Shown here: one piece after another, positions 1 to 7,798 of the stretch
Layout of the letters: each line of letters opens with the position of its first letter
How positions within the stretch are numbered: the first letter of the stretch is position 1
Origin: Candidatus Helarchaeota archaeon
Lineage (GTDB): Archaea > Asgardarchaeota > Lokiarchaeia > Helarchaeales > HEL-GB-A
NCBI GenBank assembly: GCA_013375405.1
Contig: JABXJU010000044.1
Location: 1-24,514, forward strand
Length of the DNA stretch: 24,514 bases
Direction of reading: 5' to 3'
Translations under genes and position numbers: made by a program
The notes under the pieces: model-generated
Told to the model about the DNA's origin: nothing
The model's input: only the letters and a program-made list of their open reading frames with translations
Databases searched by the model: none

Positions 1-474
1 TCTAAAGGTTTAAGTTTTAAGTTACAGGAAAACTTTGAATTCCATTATGAACAAGCTTTTTCTTTAAATAGGGGATTGAGTGGGCAGTTGGGAAGGGCTC
101 TTAGAACATTAAAGATGGGGCCATCTGGTGGTGAGAGAACAGCAAAATTCTTTATTGGTGTTCCCGTTTTTAAATTAAATGTTCAGCCAATTTATTTATT
201 CCCAAATGGTAGCACAAGTTTAGTAATCGCTTTAATACCCAATTCAGGTTTCTCTTTTAAATTGTTTGCTCATTATCAATCGTTCTATACATTTGTTAAA
301 GCTCTATACTATCATCTAAAAATTGATCCTGCATTTGCATCATCTCATATTGAAACACCTGAAGCTTCTAGGATGTCACCGTCTGGGTTTGAAAAAGTTT
401 GCCCCGTTTGTCAAGCAACTAATCGAGCAGATACTATCTTTTGTGATCAATGCGGAGCAGCACTACCAAAGTAA
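1..474 (+). CDS. C-terminal part of a zinc-ribbon protein (5' truncated by window edge)
   Basis: The frame is open from the first base, so the true start lies outside the window and 157 residues are visible. A TTG at 76 could be read as a start, but it has no good ribosome binding site and the frame runs on upstream. The last 25 residues carry two CxxC pairs (CPVC and CDQC) in a rubredoxin-like zinc-ribbon arrangement typical of archaeal proteins of unknown function. The preceding part is rich in aromatic and hydrophobic residues, with no clear membrane helix or catalytic motif. I do not recognise the family. The ribbon suggests a nucleic-acid or protein contact, which is inference only. Confidence 0.75.
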   Translation, partial: SKGLSFKLQENFEFHYEQAFSLNRGLSGQLGRALRTLKMGPSGGERTAKFFIGVPVFKLNVQPIYLFPNGSTSLVIALIPNSGFSFKLFAHYQSFYTFVKALYYHLKIDPAFASSHIETPEASRMSPSGFEKVCPVCQATNRADTIFCDQCGAALPK

Positions 475-658
475 TCTATCTTAATGATTTTAAACTCTAT
501 TATACAGCCAAATTAAATATTGCAAACTAGTCATGTATGGTTAATTATATTTGTTTTTAAAAAAGTGGGTTGATTCATATCCTGCTTACAGTGTTTACCC
601 GATGAATTCGTCTTCTACGCTTGCTATGATTGTTTCTTATCCAAAATTCTTAAATAGA

Positions 659-829
659 TTACTGGGATTGAAGTTTTTTTACCACTTTATATAAATCCCA
701 AAAATTCACGTTATCAAGAGTACCTCCAAAAATAGTTCTCAAGATATCTAATTTTTTCCCCAAGGATAATTGGCAATCCCAATATATAGAAGCGTGTTCA
801 AATTGAGATAATATTTGTACCGTATTCAT
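659..829 (-). CDS. Possible small protein, 56 residues
   Basis: An ATG at 829 opens a 56-codon frame ending in TAA at 659. A GTGAT element, part of the archaeal Shine-Dalgarno core, lies just upstream of the ATG, and an AT-rich TTTTAAA box lies roughly 35 bases further up. The predicted protein has a mixed, globular-looking composition (Trp, Tyr, His, Cys, several Lys) with no membrane helix and no motif I recognise. It sits alone in an otherwise gene-poor stretch, and its start is close to a plus-strand gene-like fragment, so the two could share a divergent promoter region. It may equally be a chance frame or the tail of a decayed gene. Confidence 0.35.
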   Translation of the reverse strand: MNTVQILSQFEHASIYWDCQLSLGKKLDILRTIFGGTLDNVNFWDLYKVVKKLQSQ

Positions 830-856
830 TTTTATCACTTACATTAAAATTACTAA

Positions 857-958
857 AATCCCTTTAAAAAGATTCTTTATACAATAGATCAGATCAAACT
901 GATACCAGTCGGAGAGGTACCTGAAAGTATTATGCGCAAATTTGCCCTCCCGCTCTAG
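857..958 (+). pseudogene. Possible remnant of an archaemetzincin N-terminus
   Basis: One frame, open from just after a TAA at 854 to a TAG at 956, encodes a segment containing IKLIPVGEVPESIMRKF. This resembles the beginning of archaemetzincin (AmzA, zinc metalloprotease family), which typically starts with a strand, then P-[IV]-G-[ED]-V and an alpha helix. There is no ATG, GTG or TTG at the proper place. After the TAG the same frame continues for about 17 codons. The zinc-binding HExxHxxGxxH region is absent from the window. The match is from memory of the family and is short, so chance similarity is possible. Confidence 0.3.
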
Positions 959-999
959 TATCACTTAAAGATACAATACCATAAATGCAGTATTTTTAT

Positions 1000-1533
1000 T
1001 CATTTTAAATAATTTAAACAACCTTTCTTTGTTAATTCTATTGAATACTCAAAGCCATACTTCCCAGCAAATGGAATGGATTCCATACACCAAAAACAGC
1101 ACTTATCAATCAAGTCCAGTTTTTTTGATTTTTTAGCCAATTTATTAAAATTTTTTCTCAGAGTGCATTTAGTGACTTCAAAGGTCGCATTTTCTTTTGT
1201 CCTTTCAAGTATGGCAATATTCTTTGGCGATTCTAAAAATTGTAATTCATCGACCATCATTTTCAACCCTTCTTTCATTTTTAAGCTTTTTGGGAGTCTT
1301 TTTATTATGGTTTCCATCATTTTATATAGACCACTCATTTTCAACTCGAAAAAACTCTCTTGATTAAATTTATAGTAATTTTTTAGTGCGTCTAATCCAT
1401 AATTATTATATATATATTCAGAAGACACATATATTTGAAAAAATAGATATTCTTTCGCTTTTTCATGTAATTTCGCTGCCTTTGATTCTTTAACGAGATC
1501 AAACCCCAATACGTTTGTCTTTTTTTCCTTCAT
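1000..1533 (-). CDS. Cysteine-containing protein of unknown function, 177 residues
   Basis: The chosen start is the ATG at 1533, seven bases after a GGATGA Shine-Dalgarno element. A TTG two codons upstream would lie too close to that element. The protein is lysine-rich and mostly helical at the N-terminus. The C-terminal third carries five cysteines, including a CCxxC group followed by a segment ending in Gly-Cys. This layout loosely recalls archaeal and bacterial proteins related to L-2-amino-thiazoline-4-carboxylate hydrolase and similar small metal- or effector-binding families. That assignment is tentative and the substrate is unknown. The gene stands alone, divergent from the tautomerase gene at 1666. 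Confidence 0.7.
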   Translation of the reverse strand: MKEKKTNVLGFDLVKESKAAKLHEKAKEYLFFQIYVSSEYIYNNYGLDALKNYYKFNQESFFELKMSGLYKMMETIIKRLPKSLKMKEGLKMMVDELQFLESPKNIAILERTKENATFEVTKCTLRKNFNKLAKKSKKLDLIDKCCFWCMESIPFAGKYGFEYSIELTKKGCLNYLK

Positions 1534-1652
1534 AATCAAATCATCCTATTTTGAGTCTCTATTCTTGGATAAAAAATTTTTATAATTTCTCATTATAATT
1601 TCCTTACAGCCGTTATTTAGTTCTTATAATTTAGAGATATTAATTTACAATT

Positions 1653-1659
1653 AGGAGGT
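1653..1659 (+). promoter_or_regulatory. Ribosome binding site of the tautomerase gene
   Basis: AGGAGGT lies six bases before the ATG at 1666, a full match to the archaeal 16S rRNA tail. It fixes the start so that Pro follows the initiator Met. An AT-rich box (TTATAATTTA, 1624-1633) just upstream could be the TATA element. Confidence 0.75.
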
Positions 1660-1665
1660 AGATAA

Positions 1666-1872
1666 ATGCCAACTGTTCATGTGCATGTTTGGAAAGGATT
1701 CAGCTCCGAAAAAATCAAAATTCTGATTCAAAAAATAACAAAAATTTTTGTAGATATGGGCATTCCACCACATGCAGTGGAAGTAATCGTGCATGAAATC
1801 CCAAAATCACATTGGGGAATTGGTGGAGAACCTGCATCAGAAAAATTGAAAGACGTCTCTCCACCAAAATAA
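1666..1872 (+). CDS. 4-oxalocrotonate tautomerase family protein
   Basis: At 68 residues this matches the short tautomerase-superfamily subunit, which forms hexamers and uses its N-terminal proline (exposed after Met removal) as the catalytic base. Pro follows Met here, and the C-terminal HWGIGGEPAS segment corresponds to the HFGIGG signature that lies near the active site of 4-oxalocrotonate tautomerase. However, the two substrate-binding arginines of the classic enzyme (Arg11 and Arg39) align with Phe and Glu, and Phe50 aligns with Trp. It therefore probably acts on a different keto/enol substrate or has lost the classical activity. The next gene, a GNAT acetyltransferase, follows after about 50 bases. 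No aromatic-degradation genes are nearby. Confidence 0.92.
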   Translation: MPTVHVHVWKGFSSEKIKILIQKITKIFVDMGIPPHAVEVIVHEIPKSHWGIGGEPASEKLKDVSPPK

Positions 1873-1924
1873 ATTAGTTATATAAGTATTATTATTTGAA
1901 GAAAAAAAATCGTTCTTTCAATTT

Positions 1925-2404
1925 ATGAGTATGGAAACGAGAGAAATGGATGAGGATTATAACCAATTCCAGATTTTAATAGACCAAATAAATTTACCGG
2001 AACGAAATTTACAAGATAATATTACAATATGTAATGTTTCGGGGAAAGATGATTATCATAAGGTACTTGATCTCTTTTTAATGATCTTTCCAGATGAAAT
2101 TGATTCGGGAAAAGCGAGGGATCTTCGAGAAGTTCAAGTTGAGGAGTATGAAGGGATTTTCTTGGCAAAATTAAATGATGAAATTATTGGTTTTTTAGCT
2201 TCAGGAATCTATAATCAAGTTGGGTACATTACCTATTTAGGCGTCCTGGAAAAATTTAGAAGTCAAGGAATCGCAACTGCCCTATTAAAACGATTTAAAT
2301 TATACCTCAATGAAAAAAAGGTTCAAAAAATTCGATGTAAAATTAGTAAAGATAATAAAAAGACCTTGGGCTATGTTCATTATTTAGGGTTTCAATTATT
2401 TTAA
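1925..2404 (+). CDS. GNAT-family N-acetyltransferase
   Basis: This 159-residue protein fits the GCN5-related N-acetyltransferase fold, which transfers an acetyl group from acetyl-CoA to an amine. The acetyl-CoA pyrophosphate-binding motif A is visible as LGVLEKFRSQGIATALL (R112-x-x-G115-x-A117), following a strand that contains EIIGFLASG. The C-terminus ends with the characteristic HYLGFQ segment (usually Y/N-x-x-x-GF). The first 40 residues are a poorly conserved, acidic extension. No strong Shine-Dalgarno element precedes the ATG at 1925, so an internal start (ATG at 1931) is possible. The substrate cannot be told from sequence. The zinc-ribbon gene at 2420 begins 15 bases downstream. Confidence 0.88.
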   Translation: MSMETREMDEDYNQFQILIDQINLPERNLQDNITICNVSGKDDYHKVLDLFLMIFPDEIDSGKARDLREVQVEEYEGIFLAKLNDEIIGFLASGIYNQVGYITYLGVLEKFRSQGIATALLKRFKLYLNEKKVQKIRCKISKDNKKTLGYVHYLGFQLF

Positions 2405-2419
2405 ATTTTTCCCCAAAGA

Positions 2420-2722
2420 ATGGGGCGACTATGTATGGACCAGGATGAGAACGTAAAGAAAAACCTCAAAATTTTAGAAGACTTATCTAGACAGGGAGTA
2501 ACTATTGACCTAAAAATTTGTCCGCAGTGTAAATCGTCGATAATTAGTATCATGGATGTTGCAGGATTGTATTCACCCTTAACTCCTGCAAGACACGTAT
2601 GTAAAAAATGTGGTTGGGTTGGGAGAGTAGTAATTGAAATGACGAACCGTCGTATCGATGAATTAGATGAGGATATGCTCAACGAAATTATTAGTATGTT
2701 ATCTGAAGAGGGGGAAAAATGA
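2420..2722 (+). CDS. Small zinc-ribbon protein
   Basis: This 100-residue protein has two CxxC knuckles, Cys34/Cys37 (CPQC) and Cys61/Cys64 (CKKCGW), about 23 residues apart, which should bind one zinc ion. The segment after the second knuckle (WVGRVVIEMTNR) looks like the last strand of the ribbon and recurs in small archaeal proteins of unknown function. The C-terminus is acidic and helical. Start choice is uncertain: the ATG at 2420 or the ATG at 2435, neither with a clear ribosome binding site. It follows the GNAT gene closely on the same strand and may be cotranscribed. No enzymatic residues are visible. Confidence 0.8.
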   Translation: MGRLCMDQDENVKKNLKILEDLSRQGVTIDLKICPQCKSSIISIMDVAGLYSPLTPARHVCKKCGWVGRVVIEMTNRRIDELDEDMLNEIISMLSEEGEK

Positions 2723-2816
2723 AATTTAGAAATCAAACAATCAACTTTTATTTCAGGAATGGAAATGGTTATTAATTGATTGAATTAGAAATGATTGACC
2801 CGAAAAATCAAAATAG

Positions 2817-3308
2817 ATGAAAAATTTGCAAGCAATATCTCATTTTTTGATAGGTATTATTATTCATATATTATTAATAGATATTTTTCCGCCACTTGGG
2901 TTAATTTTAATGATTTTTGTGGCATTTTTTTCCCATTTCTTAGTTGATAGTCTTGCTCGAATGACATATCATCTGAAGGAGGCTCAGCCCGATGATAAAT
3001 TCTGGGTTATTTACCATTTAATCATCATCCCAGCTGGCTTTGTTGTATTAATTGTTTTCTGGAAACCGTACTGGTTGGCAATGGGTATGGCGGTCTTAAT
3101 AGATATTTATGATTGGGGATTTATTCGAGGAATTCGGAAGTTAAAAAAGGATCCCTTGTGGTTGGAGGGCTATGAAATTCATCCGCTCATCGATAAATTT
3201 CGAACAAAATTTTTTTCGTGGCTGCCCGATTGGAATGAGAAACGTTACGGAGTTGTGCCAGAAGCAATTTTTATTACCTTATTACTCATCATTATTTATT
3301 TCATTTAA
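2817..3308 (+). CDS. Small integral membrane protein with His/Asp motifs
   Basis: The 163-residue product has about four hydrophobic segments (approximately residues 8-22, 25-44, 66-82 and 148-163, with a weaker one near 84-98). Histidines and aspartates sit at membrane borders: His9, His17, His40-xxx-Asp44, His52, His67, Asp96 and Asp99. The pattern recalls the YdjM/DUF457-like membrane proteins described as metal-dependent hydrolase-like, but I cannot confirm family membership. The MFS transporter gene begins 21 bases after its stop, so the two are probably in one transcript. Function is unknown. Confidence 0.75.
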   Translation: MKNLQAISHFLIGIIIHILLIDIFPPLGLILMIFVAFFSHFLVDSLARMTYHLKEAQPDDKFWVIYHLIIIPAGFVVLIVFWKPYWLAMGMAVLIDIYDWGFIRGIRKLKKDPLWLEGYEIHPLIDKFRTKFFSWLPDWNEKRYGVVPEAIFITLLLIIIYFI

Positions 3309-3329
3309 TTTACAGAGTATGAGAGTTCC

Positions 3330-4736
3330 ATGAAGAAACGAGAATTATATACGATAATCGTTTTTATCATAATTGCCGCACTAGATAATGCCGCTCTTGC
3401 ACTTATTCCGGTGATTATCAAAAGTCTGGCGGAAGGGCTCGGCATTCCTGAAACTTTGGAAGGTGTTGTCGCATTTTCAGTAGCTGGTGTTACTCTCATC
3501 ACCGCTGTAACTAGCTTTTTTTGGGGGTATTACGGGGATAAGTATAATCGGAAAAAATTACTCCTCTATGGAACAATTATTTGGGCGACTTTTATTTTAC
3601 TCTCATCATTTTCTCAAACTTTTACGCAATTCTTAATTTTTCAATTATTAGCGGGTATCGGATTAGGATGTATCGCATCAGTGGGTTTCTCGATTATTAC
3701 AGATTTTGTGTCTCCTGCGCGCCGAGGTTTAGCCCTTTCGTTATGGGGACTGTCGCAGGGCGCAGGAAATGCTTTCGGTTATACCCTTGCAATGGTATTC
3801 GATATTCAAATTGGATGGAATTCCGCTTTTTGGGCTTTAAGCCTTATAACTTTTGGGTTTGTGGTGGCTTATTTTTTCACAATTGATCCTCAGCGGGGTG
3901 CAACTGAAGAAGAATTGCAGGATGTATTTAAATCCGGAAGTACTTACGATTATCGTATTAGTAGGAAAGATTTGCGCCGAATTTTAGGGATTCGGACAAA
4001 TAAATTTTTAATTATACAAGGATTTTTTGCTCAGATAGGGTGGGGCGGAATACAATTGCTCCCAATTGTTTTAATTAACAAAGTAATGGCGCAAGGAGTT
4101 CTCGAAACTCCCGCGAAAATGATTGGACCGTTAATTGCAGGACTATTTCAAATTGGTGGAGTTTTTTCGGTCATCTTCGGATGGCTTGGCGATAAATATC
4201 AAAAGAAGACTTTAAAGTCACGCCCTATTATAAGTGCAATTGGAGTGTTTTTGAGTATTCCGCTTATAATTGCGATGCTACTTATTCCCTTTCAACTTAC
4301 AAGTGCTCCTAATTCAAGTAGTATAGGCGTAATTCTGGGGTATTTAGCTGGACAACTGTTCTCGAATCCCCTCTTTTTGATAACATTTATAGTCGCATTA
4401 TTTGCCGCCATATTTGCATCCGCTGATGCACCTAATTTCTACGCACTCGTAGGTGATGTGAATTTGCCTGAACACCGGGGGACGCTATATGGTTTCTCCA
4501 ATTTTATCAATGGTCTTGGACGTTCAGCCGGTCTCCTTATATGTGCGGGTTTACAGCTCTTATTAATATCATTTTTCCCCTTGGATTTAGCGTGGATTTA
4601 TGCTTTGTGTATTACACTTTTGTTTGTCATTCCAGCGGGTCTGTGTTACGCTTTTACAATACGAACAACCCCACATGACCTTCTGAAGGTGAAAGAGATC
4701 CTTGCAAAGCGGGCAGAAACAGAATTGGAAGTTTGA
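3330..4736 (+). CDS. Major facilitator superfamily transporter
   Basis: The 468-residue protein has about twelve transmembrane helices and the hallmarks of an MFS secondary transporter. Loop 2-3 carries GYYGDKYNRKK (residues 66-76), the classic motif A, and the equivalent loop of the second half has GWLGDKYQKK. Helix 4 to loop 4-5 contains GIGLGCIASVGFSIITDF followed by SPARRG, common in sugar-, organic-acid- and drug-type MFS members. An Asp (Asp19) in helix 1 could be part of a proton or substrate site. The substrate is not predictable. The gene ends two bases before the ATG of the methionine aminopeptidase gene. Confidence 0.93.
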   Translation: MKKRELYTIIVFIIIAALDNAALALIPVIIKSLAEGLGIPETLEGVVAFSVAGVTLITAVTSFFWGYYGDKYNRKKLLLYGTIIWATFILLSSFSQTFTQFLIFQLLAGIGLGCIASVGFSIITDFVSPARRGLALSLWGLSQGAGNAFGYTLAMVFDIQIGWNSAFWALSLITFGFVVAYFFTIDPQRGATEEELQDVFKSGSTYDYRISRKDLRRILGIRTNKFLIIQGFFAQIGWGGIQLLPIVLINKVMAQGVLETPAKMIGPLIAGLFQIGGVFSVIFGWLGDKYQKKTLKSRPIISAIGVFLSIPLIIAMLLIPFQLTSAPNSSSIGVILGYLAGQLFSNPLFLITFIVALFAAIFASADAPNFYALVGDVNLPEHRGTLYGFSNFINGLGRSAGLLICAGLQLLLISFFPLDLAWIYALCITLLFVIPAGLCYAFTIRTTPHDLLKVKEILAKRAETELEV

Positions 4737-4738
4737 TT

Positions 4739-5647
4739 ATGCATGATGATGAAACTTTAGAAAAATATTTTCAAGCAGGAAAAATCTTAGCTAAAGCATT
4801 AGAAAAAGGAAAGGAAAAAATTAAACCTGGAGTAAAGTTAATTGATATCACAGAATTTATTGAGGATGAAATGATCCGAACTAAAGGGTATTCACTTGCA
4901 TTTCCATTAAATATAGGTATAAATGAGATTACTGCACATTATGCTTGCCCTATAGGGGATACTACCACAGTGCCCAATGTAGGATTGGTGAAATTAGATG
5001 TGGGTGTCCAAATTGATGGTTTTACCACAGATATGGCAATTTCGGTCCAAGTTGGCACGGATAAATTCCAACCTCTTATAGATGCTGCCGAGGCAGGGCT
5101 TGAAACCGCAATTAACACTATCGAAGCAGGAGTGAAGATAGGAGCGGTAGGAATCGCAGTAGAGAAAACCATACGAAGTTTTGGAGTCCAGCCAATTTCT
5201 AACCTTTCAGGCCACCAAATGAAACAATATCAGTTGCATGCAGGAATTTCGGTCCCCAGCATTGGAATCAAAGATCCAAGTAATGCCTATCGCTTTAAAT
5301 CGGGTGATATCTTTGCATTAGAACCATTCGCGACGCCTAGTTCGGCTGCAGGCTACGTAATCAACGGAGAAGATGAATATATCCATTCATTAATAAAACG
5401 AAAAGTTAAAAATATGCCTGCTCAAGTTATGCGTCTAATTAACAGAATATGGGGAAAACAACGCCAACTCCCTTTCTCCTTCAGATGGTATGATCAAATA
5501 CCTAAACCCACGTTAAATAGATTAGTAAGTCAAAATGTAATTCATGGGTATTCAGTCCTTATTGAAGCAAGTGCTAATCCGGTGGCGCAAGCTGAAAAGA
5601 CTGTAGTAGTTTTAGAGGATGGGTGTGAAGTAATCACAAAATTATAA
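4739..5647 (+). CDS. map: Methionine aminopeptidase, type II
   Basis: Removes the initiator methionine from nascent cytoplasmic proteins. At 302 residues it has the usual archaeal type IIa length. All five dinuclear-metal ligands are visible: Asp87 (KLDVGV), Asp98 (TTDMA), His159 (LSGHQ), Glu195 (ALEPFAT) and Glu286 (QAEKTVV). The catalytic His67 is in ITAHYA. The roughly 60-residue insert between the fourth and fifth ligands is the winged-helix-like domain that defines type II. The ATG at 4739 is preferred over a TTG at 4733 because GGAAG lies seven bases before it. It is almost directly joined to the MFS gene and converges on the GH29-like gene, whose stop is only 12 bases away. Confidence 0.96.
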   Translation: MHDDETLEKYFQAGKILAKALEKGKEKIKPGVKLIDITEFIEDEMIRTKGYSLAFPLNIGINEITAHYACPIGDTTTVPNVGLVKLDVGVQIDGFTTDMAISVQVGTDKFQPLIDAAEAGLETAINTIEAGVKIGAVGIAVEKTIRSFGVQPISNLSGHQMKQYQLHAGISVPSIGIKDPSNAYRFKSGDIFALEPFATPSSAAGYVINGEDEYIHSLIKRKVKNMPAQVMRLINRIWGKQRQLPFSFRWYDQIPKPTLNRLVSQNVIHGYSVLIEASANPVAQAEKTVVVLEDGCEVITKL

Positions 5648-5659
5648 CGATTTAATCTA

Positions 5660-7039
5660 TCATTTTAATTCTATACGTAGGATTGTATCGACGGGATCAA
5701 CTAGATTTGGAGGAATTAAAATTAATTTCCCGTTCTGTTCAGTTTGAATCTTTAATTCTTCCTTGATTGGTTCTATAGAGATGTTTTTAATGTTAGCCCA
5801 GTATTTCTGCTTGAAATTTACCTTCAGAGGGATGTCGTCTATACCAAAATTAATTAAATGAATGAGATAATCATCCTTGCAGCGGGTTCCAATGGATTTG
5901 ATTTTTTTATTGTTCAATTTGATTCCAGGCACTTTCTTCCCCTTATAATTCATTGGAATTGCCTCCCGGAATAATTCACGTCGCGGCTTATACCAATCCC
6001 CTAACCTATCCATTTGTTTCGCTAGTTCTGGATAGAGGGTTCCATCCATTTGAGAGGCCATGCCATAGACTGCCTTTCCCCCGTTTGCCATGATCATAGC
6101 AGCCATTCGGATAATATCGAAAGGATTTGCACGTGCATCCATTCTATCCCATGCCAAAGCAGCAGGTCCAATTAATTCCCATGATATCTTTGAATTCCGA
6201 AATCTATTTGACTTGTTCCAGGCCGTACTGACATTGTGAAATTCCGCAGTTACGTAATGCGCCCACTTTAAATCCCAACCAAGACTATTATTAAAAGTAA
6301 GAATGATACGAGGATATTTTTCCTTCATGAAATCCATAATAATGGATGCAGACCGATCCATGTTCCATTGATACCAATCCATCCACATTCCATCAGGTTT
6401 GTACTTTTCAATGAGTTCAATAAGTTGCCCTAACATATATTTCTCATATCTTCGGGGATCTAAGTGAAACCTATTGAATTTAATGAACTGGAGAAATTTT
6501 GCTTTTTTCTCCTTCTTCTTGAAACGGATTTTTGCTTCCTGAAACCGAAAACGAATCCACGCCCCATAAGTTAGGAAGGCATCAAGTAAAGGGATGAAGG
6601 GTTTACTCCATTTACCATAATCGAGATGAGAAGTGGTTGCGCCACGTAAGGGTTGGATATCGTCGAACATTGGATTGTGATCGATAATAGAAGAATAATA
6701 ATATAAAAAAGGAATTTTTGCTTTTTTACTCTCCTCAGCAAATTGTTTGCCGTAATCATTTGGGGTTTTCCAATCGGTTAATTTGGTATCAAAATAGCAA
6801 ATTCCATCATGCCACTTAATCTCCATGATATGATAATCTACGCCCACCCTTTGCTTCGAGAAAGCAGTCCAATCCTTAATTTTGCAAAAGGGACCATTAA
6901 ATTTGAATTTCGCCCTCTTATCTCTCATAGAAGCATTAAATTTATCAAAATTGCGATTCCATCTCCATCCAGGACGATGTTCGATTTGGTACAAAATGCC
7001 TAGTCCTGGTTTCTGCCACCATTTATTAGTTTTTGACAA
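5660..7039 (-). CDS. GH29-like glycoside hydrolase (alpha-L-fucosidase family)
   Basis: The 459-residue protein resembles family GH29, retaining alpha-L-fucosidases with a (beta/alpha)8 barrel. The N-terminal WWQKPGLGILYQIEHRPGW matches the W-F-x-x-x-K-x-G-x-F/I-x-H region. KWHDGICYFDTKLTDW (residues 76-90) matches the KHHDGF...TxxW signature. YKPDGMWMDWYQW (213-225) matches the strand bearing the catalytic nucleophile, here probably Asp221. The C-terminal 90 residues look like a beta-sandwich. No signal peptide or membrane helix is present, so it is probably cytoplasmic. Translation begins at TTG 7039, with AGGT eight bases upstream and an in-frame TAA two codons before. The membrane-protein gene at 7070 precedes it by 30 bases on the same strand. 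The exact sugar is unproven. Confidence 0.78.
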   Translation of the reverse strand: MSKTNKWWQKPGLGILYQIEHRPGWRWNRNFDKFNASMRDKRAKFKFNGPFCKIKDWTAFSKQRVGVDYHIMEIKWHDGICYFDTKLTDWKTPNDYGKQFAEESKKAKIPFLYYYSSIIDHNPMFDDIQPLRGATTSHLDYGKWSKPFIPLLDAFLTYGAWIRFRFQEAKIRFKKKEKKAKFLQFIKFNRFHLDPRRYEKYMLGQLIELIEKYKPDGMWMDWYQWNMDRSASIIMDFMKEKYPRIILTFNNSLGWDLKWAHYVTAEFHNVSTAWNKSNRFRNSKISWELIGPAALAWDRMDARANPFDIIRMAAMIMANGGKAVYGMASQMDGTLYPELAKQMDRLGDWYKPRRELFREAIPMNYKGKKVPGIKLNNKKIKSIGTRCKDDYLIHLINFGIDDIPLKVNFKQKYWANIKNISIEPIKEELKIQTEQNGKLILIPPNLVDPVDTILRIELK

Positions 7040-7069
7040 AATCCATTACCTGTTCAGTAAAAAGGCTTG

Positions 7070-7615
7070 TTAAGAGCGCCTCTTTTGAATCAGTACAATA
7101 ATTCCAGCAATGAGAACAAATCCAATGCTCACTAATAGAAAGCCAAACTTAATGAATGCACAAATGGAGGCAATTGGAGGAGCGAAACTTGGATAATCTT
7201 TGACATCATTCAACATTGTAATCAAGTTAATATTTTCAATTATATCAAAGGCTCCGGCGATTAAGGGCGTAATTGCGAATATTATTCCAAAATTATGCCA
7301 GCGTTCCTGTAATGCGCGGATAATGAAGATCGTAATTCCGAACAAACCAATACTATATGCAGCAATGTAAATAAAATCCAAATAGACACTTTGTAGTGCA
7401 ACTGGTATAAGGGACACCCCCCATGCAGATAAAATAGCAGTTGCGGTGGATTGAGTAAAAGCAAATTCGAATTCAACGATTCCAAAACCACTTTCCTTTA
7501 ATGCAGCTTCGTAAAATCTGAATATTATCGTGAGTGTGATAAATATCACTAAAGTCACTAATGTTATCAGCGTGAGTTTCTTTTTACTTGGAGATGTTCT
7601 AAGTTTCTCTAACAT
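7070..7615 (-). CDS. Four- to five-helix membrane protein of unknown function
   Basis: The 181-residue product has hydrophobic segments at about 16-35, 56-75, 80-103, 108-122 and 150-176. Between helices lie conserved-looking polar groups: FEFAFTQS, a LDFIYIAAY segment and DIIENINL. I recall this arrangement (F-E-F-A, then D-F-x-x-x-x-x-Y, then D-x-x-E-N) from an unnamed bacterial and archaeal membrane-protein family, but I cannot give it a function. A GTGAT element precedes the ATG at 7615. It is probably cotranscribed with the GH29-like gene downstream and diverges from the surface-protein gene at 7799. Confidence 0.78.
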   Translation of the reverse strand: MLEKLRTSPSKKKLTLITLVTLVIFITLTIIFRFYEAALKESGFGIVEFEFAFTQSTATAILSAWGVSLIPVALQSVYLDFIYIAAYSIGLFGITIFIIRALQERWHNFGIIFAITPLIAGAFDIIENINLITMLNDVKDYPSFAPPIASICAFIKFGFLLVSIGFVLIAGIIVLIQKRRS

Positions 7616-7798
7616 GGTGAAATCACTTCAGTTGTTGTGTTAAGACAATCATAATAGAATTTTTCAACTTTTTGGTTATCTCTAATATTTGCATACTTTT
7701 TCAATTAAAGATTCAAAATAGCATTTTTAAACTAAATAAAGAATAAAGATCTAAGTTGGATTATAAAAAATCATTGAAATAATGGATGGAATAAAAAA

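Larger units (their letters stand above)
475..999. other. Gene-poor 525-base stretch
   Basis: No long reading frame, tRNA, rRNA or clear RNA structure was found here. It holds a possible 56-codon minus-strand gene (659-829) and a plus-strand protein-like fragment (857-958), both listed separately. Otherwise it is AT-rich with scattered T runs. Two short palindromes, AGGTACCT at 915-922 and GCAAATTTGC at 936-945, lie inside the plus-strand fragment. Confidence 0.6.

Noticed and set aside
915..945. Two palindromes, AGGTACCT and GCAAATTTGC, as possible operators or an RNA hairpin
   Set aside because: They lie inside a stretch that reads better as a protein fragment, and no longer pairing or conserved spacing to a gene start supports a regulatory role.
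3581..3886. 101-residue plus-strand frame within the MFS gene
   Set aside because: It lies in another frame of a clear twelve-helix transporter and has no start signal, so it is not a separate gene.
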